Positions 17,456 to 26,306 of a DNA stretch of 64,000 bases are shown here, in pieces. The notes beneath the pieces were generated by a model, which ran no database searches, was not told the DNA's origin, and worked only from the letters and a program-made list of their open reading frames with translations. The DNA comes from Tenacibaculum haliotis (GTDB taxonomy: Bacteria > Bacteroidota > Bacteroidia > Flavobacteriales > Flavobacteriaceae), in assembly GCF_025215075.1 (NCBI RefSeq), contig NZ_JAOBTH010000027.1:334405-398404 (forward strand). The letters are read 5' to 3'. Both the position numbers and the translations under genes were made by a program. The stretch's first letter is position 1. Each line of letters begins with the position of its first letter.

Positions 17456-18796
17456 TTATTTTAGTGGTATGTTTAATGCGTTTTCTAATTGTGCCTTTAC
17501 TGCTATTACGTTCAACATAGATTGTACGTAATTATTTTGTTGCGTGTATAACTGATTTTGCGCTTGTAATAAATCGAAACTTGATGAAAGCCCTTCAAAA
17601 AACTTTATTTGTTGTTTTTTCTCTATACGCTCAGCCAATCCTAAATTTTTCTTTGCAGTTTGAAAACTTTCAATACTAAGCTGATAATCACTTTTTGCAG
17701 TTTCTGCTTGCAATTTTAATTTTTGCTCAATATTTTTACTTTGTATTTCTGCGTTTTCAAGTTCTATTCTTGCTCTCGCTGTTTTTGATCGTCTTCCGAA
17801 ACTACTAAATATTGGCACATTTAAACTTACTCCTAATAGTGAGTAATCAAACCATTCTTGAGAACCTTTAAGAAAATCAAAGTCATTTGAATTTGCACTT
17901 GCACCGTAATTTACAAATGCCGATAATGTTGGCAGTGCTTTACTTTGCTCTAATTTCATTAAAAGCTTTTTGCTTTCCGTTTCATTTTCTGCTATTTTAA
18001 AATCGATATGATCATCAACATTAAAAACTTTTGCTAGCAAACTTAAATCTGTATTTGCAAGAACTAAATCATCTAAATTATCAGTTACTACAATCTTTTT
18101 TTCTATTGAATTACCTAAGGCAATGTTTAACATTTTATAAGCAATGCTTTTCATTCTTTTGGCATTACTATAATTGTTTTCAATAGTACCAAGTGTTATT
18201 TGTAGCTGCTCTACGTTTTCTAACTCTGTTAATCCGTTTTCGTATATTTTTTGAGTTTCATCTAGGTTTTTTTGAAGTGCCGTTCGGTTATTCTCTAAAA
18301 TATCAATTGTTCTCTCTATAACCAATACATTTCCGTACGAGTTAATAACAGCTTCTCTTGTTGCTAACTCCGTTTTCTCTTTAGCCTGTTCTGATATTTT
18401 TAAATATGTTTTTGCCGATTGTAATCCGACTAAATAAGAACCATCAAAAATTAATTGTTTTAAAGTCAATGAAGCGTCCATTGTTTGTTTCGTTCCAAAG
18501 TTCACTGGCGTAAAAGTTCCTGGAGCACCACCAGAAATTTCAGCAGGCAATAACGAAACTTGTTGTTTTAACCAATTTTGATAATCTACCTTTCCGTTTA
18601 TTTGAGGTAAACCCATCGTAGTGGTTTCCCATTTTCTCTCTTTAGCTGCTTCAATATTATTTAAAGCTATCTTATTTTCGTAATTGTTCTTTATCGCATA
18701 ATCAATTGCTTCTTGCATTGATATGTTAAGTTCTTCTTGCGCAAACAGAAAGCTCGTACAAAAGAATATAAATACACTGTATATGTATTTCTTCAT
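17456..18796 (-). CDS. TolC-family outer membrane efflux channel
   Basis: Outer-membrane exit duct of the RND system. 446 residues with a signal peptide ending at about FLFAQ (20). Long amphipathic helices (about 30-75, 150-220, 245-300, 340-440) form the periplasmic tunnel, in the usual twofold repeat. NISMQEAIDYAIKNNYE is the typical mature N-terminus. It starts 5 bases after the tetR stop, so the regulator and the pump are cotranscribed. Confidence 0.93.
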   Translation of the reverse strand: MKKYIYSVFIFFCTSFLFAQEELNISMQEAIDYAIKNNYENKIALNNIEAAKERKWETTTMGLPQINGKVDYQNWLKQQVSLLPAEISGGAPGTFTPVNFGTKQTMDASLTLKQLIFDGSYLVGLQSAKTYLKISEQAKEKTELATREAVINSYGNVLVIERTIDILENNRTALQKNLDETQKIYENGLTELENVEQLQITLGTIENNYSNAKRMKSIAYKMLNIALGNSIEKKIVVTDNLDDLVLANTDLSLLAKVFNVDDHIDFKIAENETESKKLLMKLEQSKALPTLSAFVNYGASANSNDFDFLKGSQEWFDYSLLGVSLNVPIFSSFGRRSKTARARIELENAEIQSKNIEQKLKLQAETAKSDYQLSIESFQTAKKNLGLAERIEKKQQIKFFEGLSSSFDLLQAQNQLYTQQNNYVQSMLNVIAVKAQLENALNIPLK

Positions 18797-18801
18797 TGGT
18801 T

Positions 18802-19410
18802 TTAATTTTGATTTATTGTTTTTAATTGTTTCTCTAACTCGTTAATTCCTTTTGGTGTTGCAATTGCTCTTATATGGTATTCTAAAATTTGGTACTCAAT
18901 CTTCATTAACTCTTGCATTTCACTACCATACATTTCGGTTTCAAAAACACCAAAAATTAATGTGAAATAAAAATTAACTATCAATTCAATATTTAAACCT
19001 TTTCTATAAAAACCTTGTTCAATTCCCTTTTCAAGGTTATCAACATTACAATCTCTAAACATACACACTTCACGCTCCATTAAGCTCGTGTATGTTTCTG
19101 GGTAATACTTTTTAAGCTGATACATTGGTGAAGTTTTTGCATTTTTAAACATTTCTTTAAAAATTGCTTTTACAGCAAACTCTTCCTCAATTGCGTTATA
19201 CCCTTGCTCTTTAATGTTAATAATAGCCTCATTAATCGTATTATGAACTGCTCCTGTACTGGCATCAACCAAAGCTGTTTTATTTGAAAAGTACTTATAC
19301 AACGTCTTCTTAGACACTCCAAGTTCTTTGGCAATATCATCCATCGTTATGCTCTTAAACCCTAAGGTTAAAAACATTTCTCCTGCTTTATTTATAATTT
19401 TATCTCTCAT
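18802..19410 (-). CDS. TetR/AcrR-family repressor of the efflux operon
   Basis: 202 residues. The N-terminal helix-turn-helix (about 20-45) reads ITMDDIAKELGVSKKTLYKYF, a clear TetR signature. The C-terminal helical domain (about 60-195) would bind inducer and dimerise. It heads the operon, and a 12-bp perfect inverted repeat lies directly upstream of its -7 box TACATTTG (19421-19428, minus strand), so autoregulation and control of the pump are likely. Confidence 0.92.
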   Translation of the reverse strand: MRDKIINKAGEMFLTLGFKSITMDDIAKELGVSKKTLYKYFSNKTALVDASTGAVHNTINEAIINIKEQGYNAIEEEFAVKAIFKEMFKNAKTSPMYQLKKYYPETYTSLMEREVCMFRDCNVDNLEKGIEQGFYRKGLNIELIVNFYFTLIFGVFETEMYGSEMQELMKIEYQILEYHIRAIATPKGINELEKQLKTINQN

Positions 19411-19430
19411 AATTCGAGTGCAAATGTACG

Positions 19431-19464
19431 TATGGAAACTTTAGAAACAAAAAAAGTTTCCATA
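19431..19464. promoter_or_regulatory. Candidate TetR operator: 12-bp inverted repeat
   Basis: Arms TATGGAAACTTT (19431-19442) and AAAGTTTCCATA (19453-19464) are perfect inverted copies with a 10-base spacer. The repeat begins 2 bases upstream of the tetR -7 box, where a bound repressor would cover the -33 region. The same dyad lies 74 bases before the divergent polyprenyl synthase gene. Confidence 0.65.
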
Positions 19465-19537
19465 GTTTTAATCATTTTTTAACATTCTCTTGATTCTACA
19501 ATTTTTGTTTAGCTTATTTTTACAAAAAAATTAAGAT

Positions 19538-20509
19538 TTGGACATACTACAATATCAGTCAGACTTTTTATCTTACCTAGATTCTAAAAAAACTATAAAG
19601 GAACCGAAAAACCTTTATGAACCTATCGACTACATTCTTCAAATAGGCGGAAAAAGAATTAGACCCATATTAACTCTTATTGCTGCTGATATTTTCTCTG
19701 GAGACTATAAGAAAGCAATGCCTGCTGCTTTAGCTGTTGAAGTTTTTCATAACTTTACATTAGTGCATGATGACATTATGGATGATGCTCCTTTAAGAAG
19801 AGGTCATGAAACCGTTCATGAAAAGTGGGATATTAATAGGGGTATTTTATCTGGTGATGCAATGCTAATACTCGCTTATCAATATTTTGAAAACTACGAA
19901 CCTACAGTTTTTCAAAAATTAGCACAATTATTTAGCAAAACTGCCCTTGAAGTTTGTGACGGACAACAATTAGATGTTGATTTTGAGACAAGAAACGACG
20001 TTACTATTGAGGAGTATATTAAAATGATTACCTTAAAAACGTCTGTTTTAGTTGCTGCCGCATTAAAAATGGGAGCTATTGTAGCCGAAGTTAATGATGA
20101 CCAAGCAGAGCATTTATATAATTACGGATTAAACTTAGGAATTGCTTTTCAATTACAAGATGATTATTTAGACACCTACGGAAATCCAGAAACTTTTGGA
20201 AAGCAAGTTGGTGGTGATATCATCGAAAACAAGAAAACTTTTCTTTATTTAAAGGCTTTAGAAGTAGCAAATGACGATGACAAAAAGAAATTAAGTGCTC
20301 TTTACAATGAAAAACAAGAAAATATTTCAACAAAAATAAGTACTGTTTCCGCTATTTTTTCAAAAAACAACATCCCCAAATTTACGCACGAACTTATTGA
20401 GTACTATACAAATAAGTCTTTCGAAAGTTTAGCACACTTAAACATTTCTAATCAAGCCAAAGAAGGCTTGCGTTTGTTCGGTGAAAATTTAATGAGCAGA
20501 AAAGTATAA
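19538..20509 (+). CDS. Polyprenyl diphosphate synthase (trans-isoprenyl synthase)
   Basis: Chain-elongating prenyltransferase, probably all-trans octaprenyl/heptaprenyl or geranylgeranyl type, feeding menaquinone side chains. 323 residues. Both aspartate-rich motifs are present: DDIMD (78-82) and DDYLD (208-212), plus GGKRIRP near the N-terminus. Product length cannot be fixed from this reading. The start is TTG at 19538: an in-frame stop lies 6 bases upstream and the first internal ATG would remove essential sequence. Divergent from tetR. Confidence 0.9.
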   Translation: MDILQYQSDFLSYLDSKKTIKEPKNLYEPIDYILQIGGKRIRPILTLIAADIFSGDYKKAMPAALAVEVFHNFTLVHDDIMDDAPLRRGHETVHEKWDINRGILSGDAMLILAYQYFENYEPTVFQKLAQLFSKTALEVCDGQQLDVDFETRNDVTIEEYIKMITLKTSVLVAAALKMGAIVAEVNDDQAEHLYNYGLNLGIAFQLQDDYLDTYGNPETFGKQVGGDIIENKKTFLYLKALEVANDDDKKKLSALYNEKQENISTKISTVSAIFSKNNIPKFTHELIEYYTNKSFESLAHLNISNQAKEGLRLFGENLMSRKV

Positions 20510-20537
20510 AAAAAGTTTTTTTATTTAAAAAAGTTAC

Positions 20538-20545
20538 TATTTTTG
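20538..20545 (+). promoter_or_regulatory. -7 box of the tRNA gene (TATTTTTG)
   Basis: TAnnTTTG match 16 bases before the tRNA 5' end. No TTG at the -33 position, only a T-run near 20515-20522. Confidence 0.5.
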
Positions 20546-20561
20546 CAGTCCTAATTTAACC

Positions 20562-20635
20562 GGTCCTATAGCTCAGTTGGTTAGAGCACCTGACTCATAA
20601 TCAGGTGGTCCGAGGTTCGAGTCCTCGTGGGACCA
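20562..20635 (+). tRNA. tRNA with CAU anticodon, probably tRNA-Ile2 (lysidine type)
   Basis: 74-nt cloverleaf. Acceptor arm GGTCCTA/TGGGACC, D-arm GCTC/GAGC, anticodon stem CCTGA/TCAGG with loop CTCATAA (anticodon CAT), variable GGTCC, T-arm CGAGG/CCTCG with loop TTCGAGT. CCA is not encoded. The acceptor has C4-G69 and C5-G68, the pairs TilS uses to choose tRNA-Ile2 over elongator tRNA-Met, so I favour Ile2. Elongator Met cannot be excluded without comparing the other CAT tRNAs of the genome. Confidence 0.93.
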
Positions 20636-20646
20636 CGTTTAAATTC

Positions 20647-20676
20647 AACCACTTACAGCAATGTAAGTGGTTTTTT
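20647..20676. terminator. Bidirectional terminator between tRNA and ribE
   Basis: Perfect 10-bp stem AACCACTTAC/GTAAGTGGTT with a 6-base loop and a T-run on the plus strand. It touches the ribE stop codon from the other side. Confidence 0.88.
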
Positions 20677-21262
20677 ATTTTAATTGAGTTAATCTTGCTA
20701 CATATTTACCAATCACATCAAACTCAAGATTAATCTTACTACCAATAGTAAAGTTCTTAAAAGTAGTATGCGCCAATGTATAAGGTATAATCGCAACACT
20801 GAATTCATCTTTCTGAGAATTCACTACTGTTAAACTTACTCCGTTTACAGTAATAGACCCTTTTTCAATAGTTACATTATCACCATCAAAATCATAAGAA
20901 AAAGTAAAAACCGTGCTCCCATCTTCATCCTTAATGTTTTTACATACCCCAGTTCTATCAACATGCCCCTGTACGATATGACCATCTAAACGAGCACCTA
21001 ATTTCATTGCTCGTTCTAAATTAACTTCATTTCCTTCTTTTAAATTTCCTATATTAGTTTTATCCAGTGTTTCTTTAATTGCTGTAACAGTATATTCATC
21101 ATCAACAATATTAACTACTGTTAAACAAACACCATTATGAGCCACACTCTGATCTATTTTTAATTCACCAGTAATATCACTAGCAACAGTAATATGTAAG
21201 TTTTCTTTATCTCTTGTGATTCTTTTTACAATTCCAAGAGTTTCAATTATTCCCGTAAACAT
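20675..21262 (-). CDS. ribE: Riboflavin synthase alpha subunit
   Basis: Dismutates two 6,7-dimethyl-8-ribityllumazines to riboflavin. 195 residues with two homologous lumazine-binding domains (about 1-88 and 97-185). The start MFTGIIETLG and the paired SVAHNGVCLTVV and SITVNGVSLTVV motifs, plus GHIVQGHVD, are diagnostic. No FMN riboswitch is visible in the short 62-base gap to pdxA. Confidence 0.96.
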   Translation of the reverse strand: MFTGIIETLGIVKRITRDKENLHITVASDITGELKIDQSVAHNGVCLTVVNIVDDEYTVTAIKETLDKTNIGNLKEGNEVNLERAMKLGARLDGHIVQGHVDRTGVCKNIKDEDGSTVFTFSYDFDGDNVTIEKGSITVNGVSLTVVNSQKDEFSVAIIPYTLAHTTFKNFTIGSKINLEFDVIGKYVARLTQLK

Positions 21263-21324
21263 TCTCTAAATTTTAATTACTTTTGTTAACATCAAAAATA
21301 CAACTTTTACGTACGAAAGTAACT

Positions 21325-22359
21325 ATGGATACTACAAACAAAATTATTGTTGGAATTTCAGTTGGAGATATAAACGGAATTGGAATTGAAATTATTTTAA
21401 AGACTTTTGAAGACAAGCGTATGCTTGAGTTTTGTACTCCTGTTATATTTGCTTCAACAAGATTGATTTCTTACCACAAGAAAAACTTGAAATTAAATAC
21501 TAATATTCAAGGTATTAATTCGATTGATAAAATTTCGCATGACAAAATCAACTTAATGAATTCTTGGAATGAAGAAGTTAAGATTGAAATAGGAAAAACC
21601 ACTGAAATAGGCGGTAAATTTGCTTATAAATCACTTGAAGCTGCTACAAAAGCTCTTAAAAACAATCATATTGATGTTTTACTTACTGCACCAATAAGCA
21701 AAGAAAACATTCAATCTGAAGACTTTAATTTCCCTGGACACACAGAATATCTAGAACAAAACTTAGACGGCAAGAGTTTAATGGTTTTAATGACTGATGA
21801 ATTACGAATCGGTTTAATTACAGGTCATATTCCCATTTCTGAAGTAGCACAAACAATTACTCCAGAATTAATTAAAGAGAAAGTTGAAATTATGCACGCT
21901 TCATTAAAGCAAGATTTTAGCATTAGCAAACCTAAAATTGCCATATTAGGACTAAACCCTCATTGTGGTGATAACGGAATTATAGGAAGCGAAGATGATA
22001 AAATTACACGCCCGGTAATTGCCGAAATTAAAGAATCTGGAAAGTTAGTTTTCGGGCCTTATGCCGCTGACGGGTTTTTCGGATCTCAAACTTATAAACA
22101 GTTTGATGGTGTTTTAGCAATGTATCATGACCAAGGACTCGCTCCTTTTAAAACGCTATCTTTTGGTAACGGTGTAAATTTCACTGCTGGATTAAACAAA
22201 GTAAGAACCTCACCTGATCATGGAACAGGTTTCGATATTGCTGGTAAAAACAAAGCAAATCCTTCGTCATTCAAAGAAGCTTTATTCACCTCATTACAAA
22301 TATTTAAGAACCGAAAACAACATATAGAACTAACAAAAAACATACTAAAAGTTAAATAG
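21325..22359 (+). CDS. pdxA: 4-hydroxythreonine-4-phosphate dehydrogenase
   Basis: NAD-dependent enzyme of pyridoxal-5'-phosphate synthesis (DXP-dependent route). 344 residues from ATG 21325 (an earlier ATG at 21283 would add a non-family extension). Motifs: GISVGDINGIGIEI at the N-terminus, LTAPISKE, metal-binding histidines in FPGHTEYL, ITGHIPIS and MYHDQGLAPFKTL, and SPDHGTGFDIAG near the end. Divergent from ribE. Confidence 0.94.
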   Translation: MDTTNKIIVGISVGDINGIGIEIILKTFEDKRMLEFCTPVIFASTRLISYHKKNLKLNTNIQGINSIDKISHDKINLMNSWNEEVKIEIGKTTEIGGKFAYKSLEAATKALKNNHIDVLLTAPISKENIQSEDFNFPGHTEYLEQNLDGKSLMVLMTDELRIGLITGHIPISEVAQTITPELIKEKVEIMHASLKQDFSISKPKIAILGLNPHCGDNGIIGSEDDKITRPVIAEIKESGKLVFGPYAADGFFGSQTYKQFDGVLAMYHDQGLAPFKTLSFGNGVNFTAGLNKVRTSPDHGTGFDIAGKNKANPSSFKEALFTSLQIFKNRKQHIELTKNILKVK

Positions 22360-22401
22360 TATTTTTTTTAACGTAAAATATAAAAATATAAACATTTTTT
22401 A

Positions 22402-22409
22402 TATCTTTG
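22402..22409 (+). promoter_or_regulatory. -7 box before yceD-rpmF (TATCTTTG)
   Basis: TAnnTTTG match 22 bases upstream of the yceD ATG. Confidence 0.5.
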
Positions 22410-22431
22410 CACGCTCAAATTGATCTTACAG

Positions 22432-22968
22432 ATGAAAGACATAAAAGAATTCAATATACCTTTTGTAGGTTTAAAAGAAGGAAGTCATTTATTTCAATAT
22501 CAAATTGAAGAAAAGTTCTTTGAAGCATTTCAGTTTGATGAATTTAACGACACAAACCTAACCGCGGATATTAATTTTGTAAAAAAAAGCACCTTATTCG
22601 AGCTTACTTTTACAATAAAAGGTACTGTAAACGTACCTTGCGATACCACTGGAGAACCATTTGATTTAGAAATTGATGGTGTTTTAGATTTAATTGTTAA
22701 ATTTGGCACTGAATATAATGACGAACATGATGAAATTTTAATACTTCCGCATGAAGTATATGAAATGAACGTTGCTCAATATATATATGAGTTAATTGTC
22801 TTATCAGTTCCTAGTAAAAGAATTCATCCAGATGTTTTAAACGGCACAATGAAATCTGATGCTTTAGATAGATTAAACGAATTAAGAATAAACGAAGAAA
22901 AAACTGTTGAACAAACGTCAGCAGACCCAAGGTGGGATAAATTAAAGGATTTACTAACAGATAAATAA
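22432..22968 (+). CDS. YceD/DUF177 family protein
   Basis: 178 residues from ATG 22432 (the upstream TTG at 22420 is less likely). DUF177 proteins sit immediately before rpmF in most bacteria and affect 23S rRNA or L32 expression. Visible features are [13 protein letters not shown] at the start and [18 protein letters not shown] in the middle, where other members carry a CxxC-like cysteine pair; here a single cysteine remains. 8 bases before rpmF, so clearly cotranscribed. Confidence 0.85.
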   Translation: MKDIKEFNIPFVGLKEGSHLFQYQIEEKFFEAFQFDEFNDTNLTADINFVKKSTLFELTFTIKGTVNVPCDTTGEPFDLEIDGVLDLIVKFGTEYNDEHDEILILPHEVYEMNVAQYIYELIVLSVPSKRIHPDVLNGTMKSDALDRLNELRINEEKTVEQTSADPRWDKLKDLLTDK

Positions 22969-22976
22969 AACATAAA

Positions 22977-23171
22977 ATGGCACATCCAAAGAGAAAAATA
23001 TCGAAAACTAGAAGAGATAAAAGAAGAACTCACTATAAAGCTTCTGTACCTCAAATAGCTGTTGATCCTACAACTGGAGAAGCTCATTTATACCATAGAG
23101 CTCACTGGCACGAAGGTAAATTATACTACAGAGGTCAAGTAGTATTAGAAAATGCAGTTGCTGAGGCTTAA
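22977..23171 (+). CDS. rpmF: 50S ribosomal protein L32
   Basis: 64 residues. [20 protein letters not shown] is the L32 signature start. The four zinc-binding cysteines of some L32 proteins are absent, so this is a C-minus, zinc-independent form. It follows the yceD gene, as in most bacteria, and is closed by a strong terminator. Confidence 0.96.
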   Translation: MAHPKRKISKTRRDKRRTHYKASVPQIAVDPTTGEAHLYHRAHWHEGKLYYRGQVVLENAVAEA

Positions 23172-23190
23172 AAACTAGCTCTCATAAAAC

Positions 23191-23219
23191 AAAAAAACCC
23201 TCTATTTGAGGGTTTTTTT
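23191..23219 (+). terminator. Terminator after rpmF
   Basis: 12-bp stem AAAAAAACCCTC/GAGGGTTTTTTT with a 5-base loop TATTT, then a T-run. Confidence 0.93.
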
Positions 23220-23322
23220 GTGTTTTTGCGTTAAAAATTATTTTTTTTGATGTTTTTTCTTTAAAAAAGTGAAATAATTTTCAGTACTTTTGAAAACTGG
23301 TTTTACCACAAAACAAACAATT

Positions 23323-24318
23323 ATGACTAAAATAACTGCAGCGATTTCCGCAGTAGGAAAATTTGTTCCTGAATACATTTTAACAAATGAGGAACTAGCA
23401 ACAATGGTAGATACTAATGATGAATGGATCACTAGTAGAACGGGAATCAAAGAAAGAAGAATTCTGAAAGGCGAAGGCAAAGGAACTTCTTTTATGGCGA
23501 TTAAAGCAGCTGAAGATTTACTTCAAAAATCAAAAATAGACCCTAAAGATATTGATTTAGTACTAGTTGCTACTGCAACACCCGACATGCTTGTTGCCTC
23601 AACCGCGGCCTACACTGCTTCTCAAATAGGAGCTGTAAATGCTTTTTCTTACGATTTACAAGCAGCATGCTCTAGTTTTTTATTCGGAATGTCTACGGCT
23701 GCTAAGTATATAGAAAGCGGTCGTTATAAAAAAGTATTACTAATTGGAGCCGATAAAATGTCCTCAATTATCGATTATACGGATAGAGCAACATGTATCA
23801 TTTTTGGTGATGGAGCTGGAGCTGTATTATTCGAACCAAATACTGATGGTTTAGGCTTACAAGATGAATACCTAAGAAGTGATGGTGTTGGTAGAGAGTT
23901 TCTTAAAATTGAAGCTGGAGGTTCTATTTTACCTACTTCTGAAGAAACACTTAAAAACGGACAACATTTCGTACATCAAGAAGGAAAAAGTGTTTTTAAA
24001 TACGCAGTTTCTAACATGGCAGATGTTTCAGAAAAAATGCTTACCCGAAATAATCTTTCGAAAGACGATATTGACTGGTTAGTTCCGCACCAAGCAAACA
24101 ACCGAATTATCGAAGCTACAGCAAATAGAGTTGGTTTAGAATCTGAAAAAGTAATGGTAAACATCCATAAATATGGAAACACCACTTCAGCTACTTTACC
24201 TTTATTAATTGCTGACTATGAAAAGGATTTGAAAAAAGGAAATAACTTAATTTTTGCAGCATTTGGTGGAGGCTTCACATGGGGAGCTATCTATTTAAAA
24301 TGGGCATACAATTCATAA
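23323..24318 (+). CDS. fabH: Beta-ketoacyl-ACP synthase III
   Basis: Starts fatty acid synthesis by condensing acetyl-CoA (or a branched primer) with malonyl-ACP. 331 residues from ATG 23323. The catalytic triad is visible: C116 in LQAACSSFLFG, H256 in VPHQANNRII and N286 in HKYGNTTSAT. A TACTTTTG box is at 23285-23292. It leads into accB and accC, a lipid-initiation gene set. Confidence 0.95.
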   Translation: MTKITAAISAVGKFVPEYILTNEELATMVDTNDEWITSRTGIKERRILKGEGKGTSFMAIKAAEDLLQKSKIDPKDIDLVLVATATPDMLVASTAAYTASQIGAVNAFSYDLQAACSSFLFGMSTAAKYIESGRYKKVLLIGADKMSSIIDYTDRATCIIFGDGAGAVLFEPNTDGLGLQDEYLRSDGVGREFLKIEAGGSILPTSEETLKNGQHFVHQEGKSVFKYAVSNMADVSEKMLTRNNLSKDDIDWLVPHQANNRIIEATANRVGLESEKVMVNIHKYGNTTSATLPLLIADYEKDLKKGNNLIFAAFGGGFTWGAIYLKWAYNS

Positions 24319-24344
24319 AAAACCAAACAACTAAAATTAGGAAT

Positions 24345-24827
24345 ATGGATATTAAAGAAATTCAAAATCTTATAAAATTTGTAGCAAAGTCAGGCGCAAG
24401 TGAAGTAAAGTTAGAAATGGAAGATATTAAAATCACCATTAAAACTGGAAGCGAAACTCCTGAAACTACAATTATTCAGACAGCTGCCCCAATGGGTGTA
24501 GCTCCTCAAATGATGGCGCAACCTCCTGTAGCAGCAGCTCCAACAGCTCCTTCAAATGATAATTCAAGTGCTGAAGAAGATTCTAAATACATTACAATCA
24601 ACTCTCCAATTATTGGAACTTTCTACAGAAAACCATCTCCAGACAAGCCAAACTTTGCAGAGGTAGGTAGTGAAGTAAAAGTAGGTGATACTGTTTGTGT
24701 TATTGAAGCAATGAAATTATTTAACGAAATTGAATCTGAAATTTCAGGGAAAATCGTTAAAGTATTAGTAGATGATTCTTCTCCTGTAGAATTTGATCAA
24801 CCATTATTTTTAGTAGATCCATCTTAA
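24345..24827 (+). CDS. accB: Biotin carboxyl carrier protein of acetyl-CoA carboxylase
   Basis: Carries the biotin used by AccC and AccA/D to make malonyl-CoA. 160 residues from ATG 24345, 26 bases after fabH. The N-terminal helical part (1-40), an Ala/Pro/Met linker (about 45-75) and a biotinyl domain with K124 in VIEAMKLFNEIE are all present. Confidence 0.95.
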   Translation: MDIKEIQNLIKFVAKSGASEVKLEMEDIKITIKTGSETPETTIIQTAAPMGVAPQMMAQPPVAAAPTAPSNDNSSAEEDSKYITINSPIIGTFYRKPSPDKPNFAEVGSEVKVGDTVCVIEAMKLFNEIESEISGKIVKVLVDDSSPVEFDQPLFLVDPS

Positions 24828-24837
24828 ATAATATAGC

Positions 24838-24883
24838 ACTCCAAATAAAAGTAAACACTTCATATTTGGAGTTTTAAAATTTT
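24838..24883 (+). terminator. Hairpin between accB and accC, possible attenuator
   Basis: 10-bp perfect stem ACTCCAAATA (24838-24847) with TATTTGGAGT (24863-24872), loop of 15, followed by TTTAAAATTTTT. It could reduce read-through from accB to accC. The U-tract is interrupted, so it may be a partial terminator or a processing site. Confidence 0.55.
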
Positions 24884-24891
24884 TAGAACGT

Positions 24892-26232
24892 ATGTTTAAA
24901 AAGATATTAATTGCCAATAGAGGTGAAATTGCGCTACGCGTAATTAGAACCTGTAAAGAAATGGGAATAAAAACTGTTGCTGTTTATTCTAAAGCAGATA
25001 CAGAAAGCTTACATGTAAGATTTGCCGATGAAGCAGTTTGTATTGGACCAGCACCAAGTAATGAATCTTATTTAAAAATGGATCGCATCATTGCTGCTGC
25101 AGAAATTACAAATGCTGATGCTATTCACCCTGGATATGGTTTCTTGTCAGAAAACGCTAAGTTTTCTAAATTATGTGATGAACATGATATAAAATTCATT
25201 GGAGCTTCACCTGAAATGATTGACCGTATGGGAGATAAAGCAAATGCTAAATCGACCATGATATCTGCTGGAGTACCATGTGTACCTGGTAGCGAAGGTG
25301 TTATAGAAACTTTTGAGGCTTGTGAAAAAACAGCCATAGAAACTGGCTACCCTGTAATGCTAAAAGCATCAGCTGGTGGTGGTGGAAAAGGAATGCGTGC
25401 TGTATGGAAACCTGAAGATTTAAAAGAAGCGTGGGATTCTGCACGTCAAGAATCAAAAGCAGCCTTTGGTAACGATGATATGTATATGGAAAAGCTTATT
25501 GAAGAGCCTCGTCATATTGAAATTCAAATCATTGGAGATTCTTACGGTAAAGCATGTCATTTATCAGAAAGAGACTGTTCAGTTCAACGTCGTCATCAAA
25601 AATTAACAGAAGAAACACCTTCTCCGTTTATGACGGATGAGTTACGTACTAGAATGGGAGAAGCTGCTGTAAAAGCTGCTGAATACATTAAATACGAAGG
25701 TGCTGGAACTGTAGAGTTTTTAGTAGATAAACACCGTAACTTCTTCTTTATGGAGATGAATACGCGTATTCAAGTAGAGCATCCAATTACTGAAGAAGTC
25801 GTTGATTACGATTTAATTCGTGAGCAGATTTTAGTAGCTGCTGGGGTGCCTATTTCAGGTAAGAATTACTTACCTCAATTGCATTCTATTGAGTGTAGAA
25901 TTAATGCAGAAGATCCTTTTAACGGATTTAGACCTGCACCTGGTAGAATTACTTCATACCATGCTCCAGGAGGTCATGGAGTTCGTATAGACACGCATGT
26001 ATATGCTGGTTATATGATTCCTTCTAATTACGATTCGATGATTTCAAAATTAATTGTAACTGCACAAACTCGTGAAGAAGCAATTAACAAAATGAAACGT
26101 GCATTAGACGAATATGTAATTGAAGGTGTTAAAACAACAATTCCTTTTCATAGACAATTAATGGATCACCCTGATTATATTGCTGGTAATTATACCACCA
26201 AATTCATGGAAGATTTTGAAATGAAAGCGTAA
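24892..26232 (+). CDS. accC: Biotin carboxylase subunit of acetyl-CoA carboxylase
   Basis: ATP-dependent carboxylation of biotin on AccB. 446 residues, standard. [23 protein letters not shown] starts the biotin-carboxylase N-domain; the ATP-grasp loop is [13 protein letters not shown] (about 158-170); [16 protein letters not shown] carries the catalytic arginine; the C-domain includes [15 protein letters not shown]. Followed by a strong terminator. Confidence 0.96.
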   Translation: MFKKILIANRGEIALRVIRTCKEMGIKTVAVYSKADTESLHVRFADEAVCIGPAPSNESYLKMDRIIAAAEITNADAIHPGYGFLSENAKFSKLCDEHDIKFIGASPEMIDRMGDKANAKSTMISAGVPCVPGSEGVIETFEACEKTAIETGYPVMLKASAGGGGKGMRAVWKPEDLKEAWDSARQESKAAFGNDDMYMEKLIEEPRHIEIQIIGDSYGKACHLSERDCSVQRRHQKLTEETPSPFMTDELRTRMGEAAVKAAEYIKYEGAGTVEFLVDKHRNFFFMEMNTRIQVEHPITEEVVDYDLIREQILVAAGVPISGKNYLPQLHSIECRINAEDPFNGFRPAPGRITSYHAPGGHGVRIDTHVYAGYMIPSNYDSMISKLIVTAQTREEAINKMKRALDEYVIEGVKTTIPFHRQLMDHPDYIAGNYTTKFMEDFEMKA

Positions 26233-26237
26233 ATATT

Positions 26238-26277
26238 AAAAAGCCTACTATGTTTTAAAACTAGTAGGCTTTTTTTA
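26238..26277 (+). terminator. Terminator after accC
   Basis: 13-bp stem AAAAAGCCTACTA/TAGTAGGCTTTTT with an 11-base loop and a T-run. Confidence 0.92.
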
Positions 26278-26306
26278 TTCTTTAATATAAAATAGAATAT
26301 TGTCTT

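Noticed and set aside
20562..20676. Integration site at the tRNA gene
   Set aside because: No integrase and no direct repeat of the tRNA 3' end nearby; the next genes are core genes.
22824..23087. Minus-strand frame across yceD-rpmF
   Set aside because: Opposite two well-supported genes; Ser/Phe-rich shadow of lysine-rich L32.
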